6,989 bases of DNA from Eubacteriales Family XIII. Incertae Sedis bacterium (lineage in GTDB: Bacteria > Bacillota > Clostridia > Peptostreptococcales > Anaerovoracaceae), in the NCBI GenBank assembly GCA_031289235.1, contig JAITPU010000060.1:1-6989 (forward strand), given 5' to 3'. The notes beneath the pieces are model-generated. The model worked only from the letters and a program-made list of their open reading frames with translations, was not told the origin of the DNA and made no database searches. A program made the translations under genes and the position numbers. Below are positions 1 to 6,750 of this stretch, piece by piece; the stretch's first letter is position 1, and each line of letters opens with the position of its first letter.

Positions 1-135
1 ATAATAATAGCGCTAAGAGAAAACACGCTGAAAATCGCGGGACAGGCGAAACAACACTGGCTGCGAAAAACAGGTTCAAAACGGCGTTAGAAGAGAAAAC
101 CTGTGGGCGGATCGCGGCGGATCGCTTTCCACTTC
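1..135. other. Left-edge segment, G+C-richer, no gene recognised
   Basis: This short stretch is visibly richer in G and C than the rloAB genes beside it. On the plus strand one frame stays open from base 3 to a TAG at 153-155, overlapping the end of the rloB-like gene by about 20 nt. It reads as about 50 Lys/Glu/Arg/Ala-rich residues ending in FPLLKSLLI. It could be the tail of a convergent gene that enters from outside the window, but I do not recognise the family and the open frame may be chance. A small direct repeat of GCGGATCGC lies at about 107-125. Confidence 0.2.
70..104 (-). terminator. Possible weak terminator after the rloB-like gene
   Basis: On the minus strand ACAGGTT (104-98) can pair with AACCTGT (76-70), and the second arm is followed at once by TTTT. 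The hairpin begins about 31 nt after the rloB-like stop codon, where an intrinsic terminator would be expected. The stem is only 7 bp and the loop is 21 nt, so this is a weak candidate. Confidence 0.3.
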
Positions 136-771
136 TCAAGTCGCTGCTGATTTAGGGCTATTCAACAACTTGACAATTATATCCACAGCTGTGAAAGGAT
201 TGGCTTGAAAATCACCGCTATGGTGACCCAATGATTCATGGTGTTTTCTTAGTGAATCTGCATTTTTAATTGCAACTTCTGTTTTCGCGCATAACTGTGG
301 ATAAATATCCTTGTTTTTATTGTAGTCATTAATATGTTTTCTCACAGCTTTGATTACTTCATCGCTATCAGAAAACGCTTTCGTACTATTGCTAAAGTGG
401 CATATAAACCATACTTCAAAACAAGGGTTTGAAATGATAAGATCAAATTCTTGCTTCTCACTTTCTTGAAACAACTCCCTGATCTCTTTTTCTCGCATTG
501 GATCAGCATCCATATCAAAGACACAGAAGGCCACGTCACCCTTATCGAAGCCCTCTTTCTGGATTTGTTTTTTAAGTCCTTCCACCATATTTGAAGGATC
601 CGTGCAGTTTCCTTTTGCAAACTGAATCGCATATTTTGAATTGTGTTTAAAATTTGAAAAGTAAAGTTGTTCTGTTTTATTTTTTCCTTCCGTTGCGATG
701 AGCATTATCAAACGCTTTTTTCTGTTTACTACACCTCTGCGTTTCTGCTCACCTTTTATTTTTATCCCCAT
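136..771 (-). CDS. rloB: RloB-family protein, probable TOPRIM-like effector of a defence pair
   Basis: This 211-residue protein has the full length and layout of the RloB family, named from genes linked to type I restriction loci in Campylobacter. A basic start (residues 10-20, KRR...RKKR) is followed by a strand and the motif ATEG-x3-TE (26-34), then VFDMDAD (84-90), then SNPCFEVW (114-121), and near the end NPFTAVDIIVKLL (191-203). An acidic Glu28 after the first strand and an Asp86-x-Asp88 motif after another hydrophobic strand are what a TOPRIM metal-binding fold would show, so a nuclease-like role is inferred, not demonstrated. The start ATG lies inside the end of the upstream ATPase gene, with a 10-nt overlap, and a GGGGTG about 8 nt upstream can serve as ribosome site. 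The two genes are therefore translationally coupled. A role in phage defence rests on family membership and on the ATPase partner; no hsd restriction genes are visible here. Confidence 0.85.
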   Translation of the reverse strand: MGIKIKGEQKRRGVVNRKKRLIMLIATEGKNKTEQLYFSNFKHNSKYAIQFAKGNCTDPSNMVEGLKKQIQKEGFDKGDVAFCVFDMDADPMREKEIRELFQESEKQEFDLIISNPCFEVWFICHFSNSTKAFSDSDEVIKAVRKHINDYNKNKDIYPQLCAKTEVAIKNADSLRKHHESLGHHSGDFQANPFTAVDIIVKLLNSPKSAAT

Positions 772-2033
772 AGCGTTTCACCCCGTCCGATAAATGGTAT
801 CGCGCCATATCGCCCCTGCAAGTATCCTTTTCTGACATTTTCCGATTTTCTTACAGGAGACTTAAACTCATCTAAAGAATATAAATCCGAAGATAAGGTC
901 GCGGGGTCTTTTTCAGTAAAATATATCTGATCTCTTCTGAAGAAATCAAGATCCAGCAAATTGACATTATGCGTGATAAAAATCAGTTGTGCATTACATT
1001 TATTAATCAATGGGTTATGGAACATATTCACAATCGCTTCAATTAAAAGAGGATGTAGACTACTATCTAATTCATCAACTATTATAGTCTTCCCACTTTC
1101 AAACGCTTTTTTTAAATACGTGCTCATAAAAAACATTTTTTGCGTTCCTAAGGATTCTTCCTCAAGTTTCAATAAATATGTCTCCCGTTTACCCTCCTTG
1201 ACTATGGAATGGCTTATTGCAACAGAAACTGCTTTGGAAGGTAAATGTATATTAACTACTTTCAATATTTCAGATAACACAGGGTCTCTCGACATCGCGT
1301 CAATTTGTTCTTTTGGCAAATCTATCTCTTCAACTTTATAGTCGTTAATATTCAAATCTGCGACACAAAATAATCCTTTAACGAATGTACGTAGTTCATC
1401 AGTATCATCATGGATAAATGCATTAAAATCTGGATTAATCCTGTAATCAAAAGTATCAATCATTTCAGCAAACCACAAAAATGGCTCTTTCGTTTTTTTA
1501 TAATTCCATGATGTAGCCGTCGCTAAAAATAATTTATTTGAGTTGTTCTTCTTTGCCAGAGCTTCGAGTTCTCGTTTATCAGCAACGAAAATATATTCAT
1601 TAATGTTGCTCCGCTCAAAAATTTTGCTTCGCTTTGCAGAATAGTACGCGTACAGGTATTCCTCTTCAATTTGTTTGTCAGTGGCGCTAAATCCGTACAG
1701 ATATTTTGTTCCATTCGTTTCAAACAAAAATTCAAACGAAGACGGCTTTGTCGCGGATTTACTGTCCATTTTAAAAGGTACAATCCAATTAAGCAATTGC
1801 CCCATTTGCATATTGGTCGACTGTCTCAACATCATTATTGCCGATGTAAAAGCTTTGACTATATTTGTCTTTCCTGATGCGTTTGCACCATAAAGTACTA
1901 CGGTTTTTAATGATCTCTCTTTACCGATATCAGCGATATTGTCGACTAACTCCTGACCACTTCCGGGAATCATACTCAGTATTACTTTTCCCTGAAATGA
2001 CATGAAATTTTCGACCGAAAACTGTAATAGCAT
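762..2033 (-). CDS. rloA: AAA/ABC-type ATPase of the RloA (AAA_15/AAA_21) family
   Basis: This 423-residue protein is a soluble ATPase of the kind paired with RloB or TOPRIM effectors. An N-terminal LQFSVENFMSF segment is typical of the family, as in RecF/SMC-like ATPases. Walker A is GANASGKT (49-56). The middle part (about 85-290) is the family-specific insert with PFKMD and a Phe/Tyr-rich stretch. A SLGTQK signature-like motif (294-299) precedes Walker B IIVDELD (317-323, catalytic Glu321), and the switch histidine lies in FITHN (His355). The C-terminus carries GRYGAIP (407-413), a common ending in RloA-like proteins. All ATPase motifs are present, so the enzyme looks active. I chose ATG 2033 because GGAGGT lies 7 nt upstream; an in-frame ATG at 2054 overlaps the likely -10 box and has no such site. 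No TOPRIM domain follows the ATPase, unlike OLD proteins; that role probably falls to the overlapping rloB-like gene. The gene is visibly A+T-richer than the atp genes, which fits horizontal transfer. Confidence 0.88.
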   Translation of the reverse strand: MLLQFSVENFMSFQGKVILSMIPGSGQELVDNIADIGKERSLKTVVLYGANASGKTNIVKAFTSAIMMLRQSTNMQMGQLLNWIVPFKMDSKSATKPSSFEFLFETNGTKYLYGFSATDKQIEEEYLYAYYSAKRSKIFERSNINEYIFVADKRELEALAKKNNSNKLFLATATSWNYKKTKEPFLWFAEMIDTFDYRINPDFNAFIHDDTDELRTFVKGLFCVADLNINDYKVEEIDLPKEQIDAMSRDPVLSEILKVVNIHLPSKAVSVAISHSIVKEGKRETYLLKLEEESLGTQKMFFMSTYLKKAFESGKTIIVDELDSSLHPLLIEAIVNMFHNPLINKCNAQLIFITHNVNLLDLDFFRRDQIYFTEKDPATLSSDLYSLDEFKSPVRKSENVRKGYLQGRYGAIPFIGRGETLWG

Positions 2034-2040
2034 CACGCTC

Positions 2041-2082
2041 ACCTCCAACATCATTATATCCCTATATGCAATTAATAATCAA
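2041..2082 (-). promoter_or_regulatory. Candidate rloAB promoter and ribosome site
   Basis: On the minus strand TTGATT (2082-2077) and a perfect TATAAT (2058-2053) are separated by 18 nt. A GGAGGT ribosome site (2046-2041) follows, 7 nt before the chosen ATG at 2033. If this -10 box is used, transcription would begin at about 2046, almost on the ribosome site, giving a very short leader. The whole stretch up to about 2160 is strongly A+T-rich, so -10-like hexamers are expected by chance and another promoter further upstream is possible. Confidence 0.45.
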
Positions 2083-2141
2083 GATTTAAATATTATTTTT
2101 ATTATTTTTGAGCATTTTATTCAATTACAGCAATAATATTT

Positions 2142-2249
2142 TTAAATTTGTGTTTTTAATACAGCAAAATCTATCGCGCGCCTAACGGCTTCCGTCGTTT
2201 CAAAGCCATGCCCGAACAGCAGACCTGCAATGATGTTTTTTTCCTTCAC
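2142..2249 (-). pseudogene. Possible C-terminal fragment of a ribokinase-fold kinase
   Basis: On the minus strand an open stretch of 35 codons from GTG 2249 to TAA 2142 contains IIAGLLFGHGFETTEAVRR followed by AIDFAVLKTQI. The pattern, a Gly-rich helix start, then a bulky turn, then an Ala-rich helix, resembles the last helices of PfkB sugar kinases or of pyridoxal/hydroxymethylpyrimidine kinases. The conserved GxGD anion-hole motif that should precede it is missing, because the sequence upstream (2250-2270) is a purine-rich stretch with an in-frame TAG. The core (about 2163-2231) is G+C-rich, like the atp genes, while both flanks are A+T-rich. I read it as a relic of a host gene cut when the neighbouring cassette arrived. 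The match is by eye over 30 residues and could be chance. Confidence 0.3.
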
Positions 2250-2269
2250 CTACATCTTCTTCTTTTTTT

Positions 2270-2319
2270 CATAACAAAACAGCTTCCTATATTTTTTAAT
2301 TTATCAATAGGAAACTGTT
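2270..2319 (-). terminator. Intrinsic terminator of the atp operon
   Basis: On the minus strand AACAGTTTCCTAT (2319-2307) pairs with ATAGGAAGCTGTT (2290-2278) over 13 bp. The only non-Watson-Crick pair would be a G-U in the minus-strand RNA; on the plus-strand RNA the same position is a C-A mismatch. The loop is 16 nt. A T-rich tail, TTGTTATG, follows directly. The hairpin begins 57 nt after the atpC stop codon, as expected for the end of this operon. The interrupted T tract makes it less than ideal. Confidence 0.6.
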
Positions 2320-2376
2320 CCATTTCTTGATGTTACAGGTTTTTTGTTACTACTCATAGTATCGGCAGGCTTTATT

Positions 2377-2808
2377 TCAATGTTTTTTTCTCATTCCCCC
2401 GTTCGCCACGTTCATGCGCGTCAGAGACTTGCTGATCGCGATTTTCGCTCTCAGAACATCGTTTTTGTCTGTTTCTCCCGTCGCGGATTTCAGCCATTCC
2501 ATGGCCCGTCCCTTTTCGTTCATAGCGCGGCCCACATCAATCTCCGCGGGCCATTCGGCCGCGTCGGTGAATATGATGATACTTTCTTTCACGCAGATAA
2601 AGCCTCCCGAAACAGCCGCTATTCTGAAATCTTTCGCGCCGGCTTCCCGTATCCACAGTTCGCCTGTATCAAGAAGTTTGCAGGCCCAGGAGTGGTTCGC
2701 CATGAAACCCTCGTCTCCCGTCAGCGTCCTGACTATGACCATCTCCGCCTCGCCCATATAAAACAGTTTTGAAGGCGTGACTATTTCCAAGACGACGCTC
2801 TTAGCCAT
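2377..2808 (-). CDS. atpC: ATP synthase F1 subunit epsilon
   Basis: This 143-residue protein is the epsilon subunit, which sits at the foot of the gamma shaft, couples F1 to the c ring and can inhibit ATP hydrolysis. The N-terminal beta-sandwich is recognisable: LEIVTPSKLFYMGEAEMVIV (7-26), GDEGFMANH (31-39), and VSGGFICV (66-73). It is followed by AEWPAEID (84-91), RAMNEKGRA (94-102) and a C-terminal helical part. Length is normal. The ATG at 2808 was chosen because it overlaps the atpD stop by 8 nt and starts directly at the family's usual N-terminus; a TTG at 2817 would add only three residues. A purine-rich GGAGAGG lies about 10 nt upstream. The usual HAPL-type sequence after the glycine loop is replaced by HSWACKLL (39-46), and overall conservation is low, as is common for epsilon. 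The protein ends in RKKH after an A7 run. Confidence 0.93.
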   Translation of the reverse strand: MAKSVVLEIVTPSKLFYMGEAEMVIVRTLTGDEGFMANHSWACKLLDTGELWIREAGAKDFRIAAVSGGFICVKESIIIFTDAAEWPAEIDVGRAMNEKGRAMEWLKSATGETDKNDVLRAKIAISKSLTRMNVANGGMRKKH

Positions 2809-4195
2809 TCCGCTCAAACCTCTCCACGACTTCGTCGATGCCGCCCGCGAACAGAAACAGGTTTTCGGGGATCTCGTCGTGCTTTCCGTCGAGAATCTCG
2901 CGGAACCCTCTTATCGTTTCTTTCAGGGGCAGATATTTCCCCGGAGTCCCGGTAAAGGCTTCCGCGACGCTGAAAGGCTGAGAGAGGAAACGCTGTATCT
3001 TCCTGACCCTAGCGACCGTCAGCTTATCCTCACCGGAAAGCTCGTCTATGCCAAGTATCGCGATGATATCCTGCAGATCCTTATATCTTTGCAGTACCTC
3101 CTGCACGTCTCTGGCTGTATCGTAATGTTCGTCGCCCAAGATCAGCGGATCCATGATCCTTGACGAAGATTCCAGCGGATCAACGGCGGGATAGATCCCA
3201 AGCTCCGTAATGGCTCGCGAAAGCACGGTGGTGGCGTCCAAATGGGCGAATGCAGTCGCCGGGGCGGGATCCGTCAGATCGTCGGCAGGTACATAGATCG
3301 CCTGAACCGATGTGATGGAACCTTTTTTCGTAGATGTGACGCGTTCCTGCATGGCTCCCATCTCAGTGGCCAGCGTCGGCTGATAGCCGACTGACGAGGG
3401 AATGCGGCCCAGCAGCGCCGATATTTCCGAACCGGCCTGAGTGAAGCGGAATATATTGTCGATAAACAGCAGCACGTCCAAGCCTTCTTCATCGCGGAAA
3501 TATTCCGCCATGGTAAGCCCCGTCAGGGCGACCCTCATTCTGGCGCCCGGCGGTTCGTTCATCTGGCCGAACACCATGGCCGTTTTTTCGATAAAACCGG
3601 AGGATATCATTTCGCGGTAGAGGTCGTTACCCTCTCTCGTCCTTTCGCCCACGCCGGCAAATACGGAAATGCCGCTGTGCTCTCTCGCGATATTGCCGAT
3701 CAGTTCCTGTATCAGGATTGTCTTTCCCACGCCCGCGCCACCGAAAAGCCCGACCTTTCCGCCCTTTGTATAAGGGGCTATCAAATCCACGACTTTGATG
3801 CCTGTCTCAAATATACGGACGACAGTGTCCTGATCCTCAAAGGAAGGGGCCGCTCTGTGTATAGGCATTTTTTTCTTGGCGGACACAGGCCCTTTTCCGT
3901 CTATTGTTTCGCCTGTGACGTTGAACAGCCTGCCTAAAACTTCTTTCCCGACCGGCACGCTGACAGGCGCGCCGCTGTCAACTGCTTCCATGCCGCGTTT
4001 CAGCCCGTCCGTCGAGGAAAGAGCTACGCACCTTACCACATCGTCGCCCGTATGCTGCGCCACCTCCGCCACGATGTTTTTTCCGCCGATCGCTATAGTA
4101 ACCGCGTTCAGGAGTTCCGGCAATTCATCCGGCTGGAATCTAATATCTATCACGGGTCCGATAATCTGGCTGATCACGCCCCTGCGTTCGCCCAT
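2801..4195 (-). CDS. atpD: ATP synthase F1 subunit beta (catalytic)
   Basis: This is the 464-residue catalytic subunit that binds ADP and phosphate and makes ATP in the F1 head on the cytoplasmic side of the membrane. All key parts are present: the N-terminal barrel (RGVISQIIGPVIDIRF, 5-20), the P-loop GGAGVGKT (152-159) with catalytic Lys158, GERTREGND with catalytic Glu184 (183-191), Walker B LLFIDN (242-247), the signature PAVDPLESSS (336-345), and the C-terminal DELS loop at 384-387. The last reads DELSGED rather than the commonest DELSEED. ATG 4195 is preferred over an upstream in-frame TTG at 4216, because GAGG lies about 8 nt before it and the protein then begins as in relatives. It follows atpG after 37 nt and overlaps atpC by 8 nt. 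Nothing suggests a defect. Confidence 0.98.
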   Translation of the reverse strand: MGERRGVISQIIGPVIDIRFQPDELPELLNAVTIAIGGKNIVAEVAQHTGDDVVRCVALSSTDGLKRGMEAVDSGAPVSVPVGKEVLGRLFNVTGETIDGKGPVSAKKKMPIHRAAPSFEDQDTVVRIFETGIKVVDLIAPYTKGGKVGLFGGAGVGKTILIQELIGNIAREHSGISVFAGVGERTREGNDLYREMISSGFIEKTAMVFGQMNEPPGARMRVALTGLTMAEYFRDEEGLDVLLFIDNIFRFTQAGSEISALLGRIPSSVGYQPTLATEMGAMQERVTSTKKGSITSVQAIYVPADDLTDPAPATAFAHLDATTVLSRAITELGIYPAVDPLESSSRIMDPLILGDEHYDTARDVQEVLQRYKDLQDIIAILGIDELSGEDKLTVARVRKIQRFLSQPFSVAEAFTGTPGKYLPLKETIRGFREILDGKHDEIPENLFLFAGGIDEVVERFERNG

Positions 4196-4232
4196 ATCAC
4201 CCTCGTCCTTTCGCAAATTTTCTTTTCCGCTT

Positions 4233-5084
4233 TTATTTCAGCGCGCCGGCGCCGCTCACGATTTCCATAATTTCGCCGGTGATCGCCGACTGTCTTATCC
4301 TGTTGTAAGACAAATTAAGACTGCTTATCATGCTGTTCGCGTTATCCGTCGCGCTCTCCATGGCTATGCGCCTCGCCGCGTGTTCGCATACGGCGGATTC
4401 CACAATCGCGCTGTATATCATGATCTCAACGTACTTCGGCACGAGGTAATTAAAAACATCCTTAGCCGAAGGCTCGTACTCCATTTGCTTCTTCAACGAC
4501 GGCCTCTCAGGGTCGCGACGGATTTCGAAAGGAAGCAGCCTCAACGATTTCACGCGCTGTTCAAAGGAATTGACGAAGGACGTGTATATCAGCACGGCTT
4601 CATCTATCTCGCCCGCGTCGTACATGCCTATAAGAGGCCCGCTGACAGCGCGCGTCTCCAAAAAAGATATGTTTTCCGGCGGAAGCATATATTCACCGCG
4701 GATATCATAGCCGCGTTTTTTGAAATAATCCTTTCCCTTTCCGCCGACGGCGATGATCTTCGGCCTTTCAGGATCTTCTGCGATCTCCCTTTCCGCCTCC
4801 CTTATCACGTTGGAATTGAAACCGCCGCACAGCCCGCGGCAGCTCGTGACGACGACATAGCCGGTAGATTTTATTTCACGGTTCCCCTCAAGGTATTTCA
4901 GGGGGACATCGTCGGTATTGTGAAAAATCTCTTCGATTACGTCCGTGACATAATGGAAATATTTTCCAGTTTTCTCAAAAGCGTTTTTAGCTTTTTTCAA
5001 TTTAGCGGCTGATACCAGCTTCATGGCGTTTGTGATATGCTTTATGCTGCCGACGCTTTTCATCCGCCGTTTTATATCCTGCAT
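4233..5084 (-). CDS. atpG: ATP synthase F1 subunit gamma (central shaft)
   Basis: This 283-residue protein is the rotating shaft that turns inside the alpha3-beta3 ring. The N-terminal helix (IKRRMKSVGSIKHITNAMK, 4-22, then LVSAAKLKKA) and the C-terminal helix (EHAARRIAMESATDNANSM, 234-252, then NRIRQSAITGEIMEIVSGAGAL, 261-282) pair as the coiled coil of the family. The central Rossmann-like part contains the conserved GLCGGFN (84-90). Just before it, the usual TSD(K/R)G reads TSCRG, so Cys82 and Cys86 lie four residues apart. The ATG at 5084 gives the standard N-terminus, with GAAGGG and AAGGA just upstream. It follows atpA after 58 nt and precedes atpD by 37 nt, within one operon. Confidence 0.96.
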   Translation of the reverse strand: MQDIKRRMKSVGSIKHITNAMKLVSAAKLKKAKNAFEKTGKYFHYVTDVIEEIFHNTDDVPLKYLEGNREIKSTGYVVVTSCRGLCGGFNSNVIREAEREIAEDPERPKIIAVGGKGKDYFKKRGYDIRGEYMLPPENISFLETRAVSGPLIGMYDAGEIDEAVLIYTSFVNSFEQRVKSLRLLPFEIRRDPERPSLKKQMEYEPSAKDVFNYLVPKYVEIMIYSAIVESAVCEHAARRIAMESATDNANSMISSLNLSYNRIRQSAITGEIMEIVSGAGALK

Positions 5085-5142
5085 GTTCCTTCGTCCCTTC
5101 GCCGCGGTTTTAAATCAGACCGCTGCGCTCTTTACGGTTTTA

Positions 5143-6675
5143 TCACCGCGCGAAACGCTTAGCCGGCAAGGCAATAAATATTTCCTTATATTTGTTCAGC
5201 GCCGATTTTAACTCTTCCTCCGCCGCGGCGTCCAGCTTTCCCGTTTTCTTGATCCCTTTTGGAAGCTGCGGACAGTCCGTATCGACAAATTCGTAAAAAC
5301 CCTTTTCAAAACTCTCAATCTCCTCAAGTTTTATATCAGCGAGGAAATCATTGACTGCGGCGTAAAGGATCATGACCTGGCGCTCGACCGGCACGGGGCT
5401 GTATTGGCGCTGTTTCATGATCTCCATGAGTATAAGCCCGTGATCCAAGCGGCTTTTTGTTTCCTTATCAATATCGGAACCGAACTGTGAGAAATTTGCC
5501 AGCTCGCGGTACTGCGCCAGATCCAGCTTCACCTTGCCCGCCACCTGCTTTATCGCCTGAATCTGAGCGCTACCGCCGACGCGGGACACGGAAATTCCGG
5601 CGTTCACCGCCGGACGCTGCCCCGAAAAGAACAGTTCCGATTCGAGGAAGATCTGACCGTCGGTAATAGAAATGACATTGGTCGGGATGTAAGCGGAAAT
5701 ATCGCCCGCCTGAGTTTCTATGACAGGCAGCGCGGTAATGGAACCGCCGCCCAACTCGTCGGACAGCTTCGCCGCCCGTTCCAGGAGCCTGCTGTGCAGG
5801 TAGAAAACATCGCCCGGATACGCCTCCCGGCCCGGCGGTCTCCGCAGCAGCAGGGACATGGCCCGATAGGCCACCGCGTGCTTTGACAGGTCGTCGTAAA
5901 TGATCAGCGCGTGTTTGCCCGAATACATGAATTCTTCCGCCATCGCGCAGCCCGCGTAAGGGGCGATATACTGAAGCGGCGCGGCGTCGCTCGCTGTCGC
6001 GGACACCACTATGCTGTACTTCATCGCGCCTCTGTCTTCCAAATGCCGCACCATTTGCGCAACGGTGGACTTTTTCTGCCCGACGGCGACATAAACGCAG
6101 ATGACATTTTCGTCCGCCTGATTCAAAATCGTGTCCACGGCGATAGCGGTCTTTCCGGTCTGACGATCTCCGATTATCAGTTCCCGCTGGCCTTTGCCTA
6201 TGGGAATCATGGCGTCGATGGCCTTGATGCCCGTCTGCAGAGGTTCGTATACGGACTTCCGCTGCAATACTCCGGGCGCGGGACATTCAACCGGCCTGCT
6301 TTTTTTCGCCTTGACGGGGCCTTTGCCGTCAATCGGCTGCCCCAGAGCGTTCACAACGCGTCCGATCAATTCTTCGCCGACAGGCGCTTCAACGACTCTG
6401 CCCGTAGGCCTGACGACGACGCCTTCTTTGATCCCCGTATCGTCGCCCAAGATCACAGCACCTACATTGTCCTCTTCCAGGTTGAGGGCCATGCCATAGA
6501 CATGGCCGGGAAATTCCAGAAGTTCTCCCGCCATGCAGCCGCTCAAGCCGTAAATCCTCGCGATGCCGTCGCCCACTTGTATAACAGTCCCAAAATCGGA
6601 AATTTCCAGTTCGTTTTTATAATTTTTTATCTGCTCTCTTATGACCGCGCTGATTTCTTCCGGTCTTAAATTCAT
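5143..6675 (-). CDS. atpA: ATP synthase F1 subunit alpha
   Basis: This 510-residue non-catalytic nucleotide-binding subunit alternates with beta in the F1 head and supplies the arginine finger to each catalytic site. Visible motifs are the N-terminal barrel (GTVIQVGDGIARIYGL, 29-44), the P-loop GDRQTGKT (169-176), Walker B ALIIYDDL (256-263), and the signature PAVNAGISVSRVGGSA (355-370) holding the arginine finger Arg365. The C-terminal helical domain is complete, ending in LPAKRFAR. The ATG at 6675 gives MNLRPEEISAVIREQI, the usual start of alpha. An in-frame TTG at 6708 would add 11 residues (WLSTVPLALS) not typical of the family and also lacks a ribosome site at normal distance. The gene is the first of the cluster. 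The delta subunit gene, which usually lies just upstream, is absent from the remaining 314 nt of the window. Confidence 0.98.
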   Translation of the reverse strand: MNLRPEEISAVIREQIKNYKNELEISDFGTVIQVGDGIARIYGLSGCMAGELLEFPGHVYGMALNLEEDNVGAVILGDDTGIKEGVVVRPTGRVVEAPVGEELIGRVVNALGQPIDGKGPVKAKKSRPVECPAPGVLQRKSVYEPLQTGIKAIDAMIPIGKGQRELIIGDRQTGKTAIAVDTILNQADENVICVYVAVGQKKSTVAQMVRHLEDRGAMKYSIVVSATASDAAPLQYIAPYAGCAMAEEFMYSGKHALIIYDDLSKHAVAYRAMSLLLRRPPGREAYPGDVFYLHSRLLERAAKLSDELGGGSITALPVIETQAGDISAYIPTNVISITDGQIFLESELFFSGQRPAVNAGISVSRVGGSAQIQAIKQVAGKVKLDLAQYRELANFSQFGSDIDKETKSRLDHGLILMEIMKQRQYSPVPVERQVMILYAAVNDFLADIKLEEIESFEKGFYEFVDTDCPQLPKGIKKTGKLDAAAEEELKSALNKYKEIFIALPAKRFAR

Positions 6676-6744
6676 CGAAAGCGCGAGCGGGACGGTACTG
6701 AGCCACAACGCGCGTACCGCGCCGGCTTTCCCGCTCTTCCTCCT
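6676..6744 (-). promoter_or_regulatory. atpA leader: distant Shine-Dalgarno site with intervening hairpin
   Basis: On the minus strand a perfect AGGAGG (6744-6739) lies 63 nt before the atpA ATG, and no purine-rich site lies closer. Between them GAGCGGGA (6736-6729) pairs perfectly with TCCCGCTC (6692-6685), and CGGTAC (6719-6714) pairs with GTACCG (6698-6693). The two stems are contiguous on the 3' side and separated by a 9-nt bulge (6728-6720) on the 5' side. Folded, the hairpin leaves 2 nt before it and 9 nt after it, so the site would sit an effective 11 nt from the start codon. This suggests structure-assisted initiation or a regulatory fold. The pairing is seen; the function is inferred. 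Confidence 0.55.
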
Positions 6745-6750
6745 TCCTTG

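Noticed and set aside
667..930. Plus-strand frame of 87 codons across the rloA/rloB junction
   Set aside because: It is antisense to both recognised genes, with no supporting motif or ribosome site.
3876..5012. Long plus-strand open frame of 378 codons opposite atpD and atpG
   Set aside because: It lies antisense to two unmistakable ATP synthase genes, shows no family motifs, and arises from the codon bias of G+C-rich genes on the other strand.
5570..6286. Minus-strand open frame of 238 codons inside atpA
   Set aside because: It is an out-of-frame, Arg-rich shadow of atpA, with no ribosome site or recognisable domain.
5911..6669. Plus-strand open frame of 252 codons opposite atpA
   Set aside because: It is antisense to a conserved gene, and its composition matches a mirrored frame rather than a protein.
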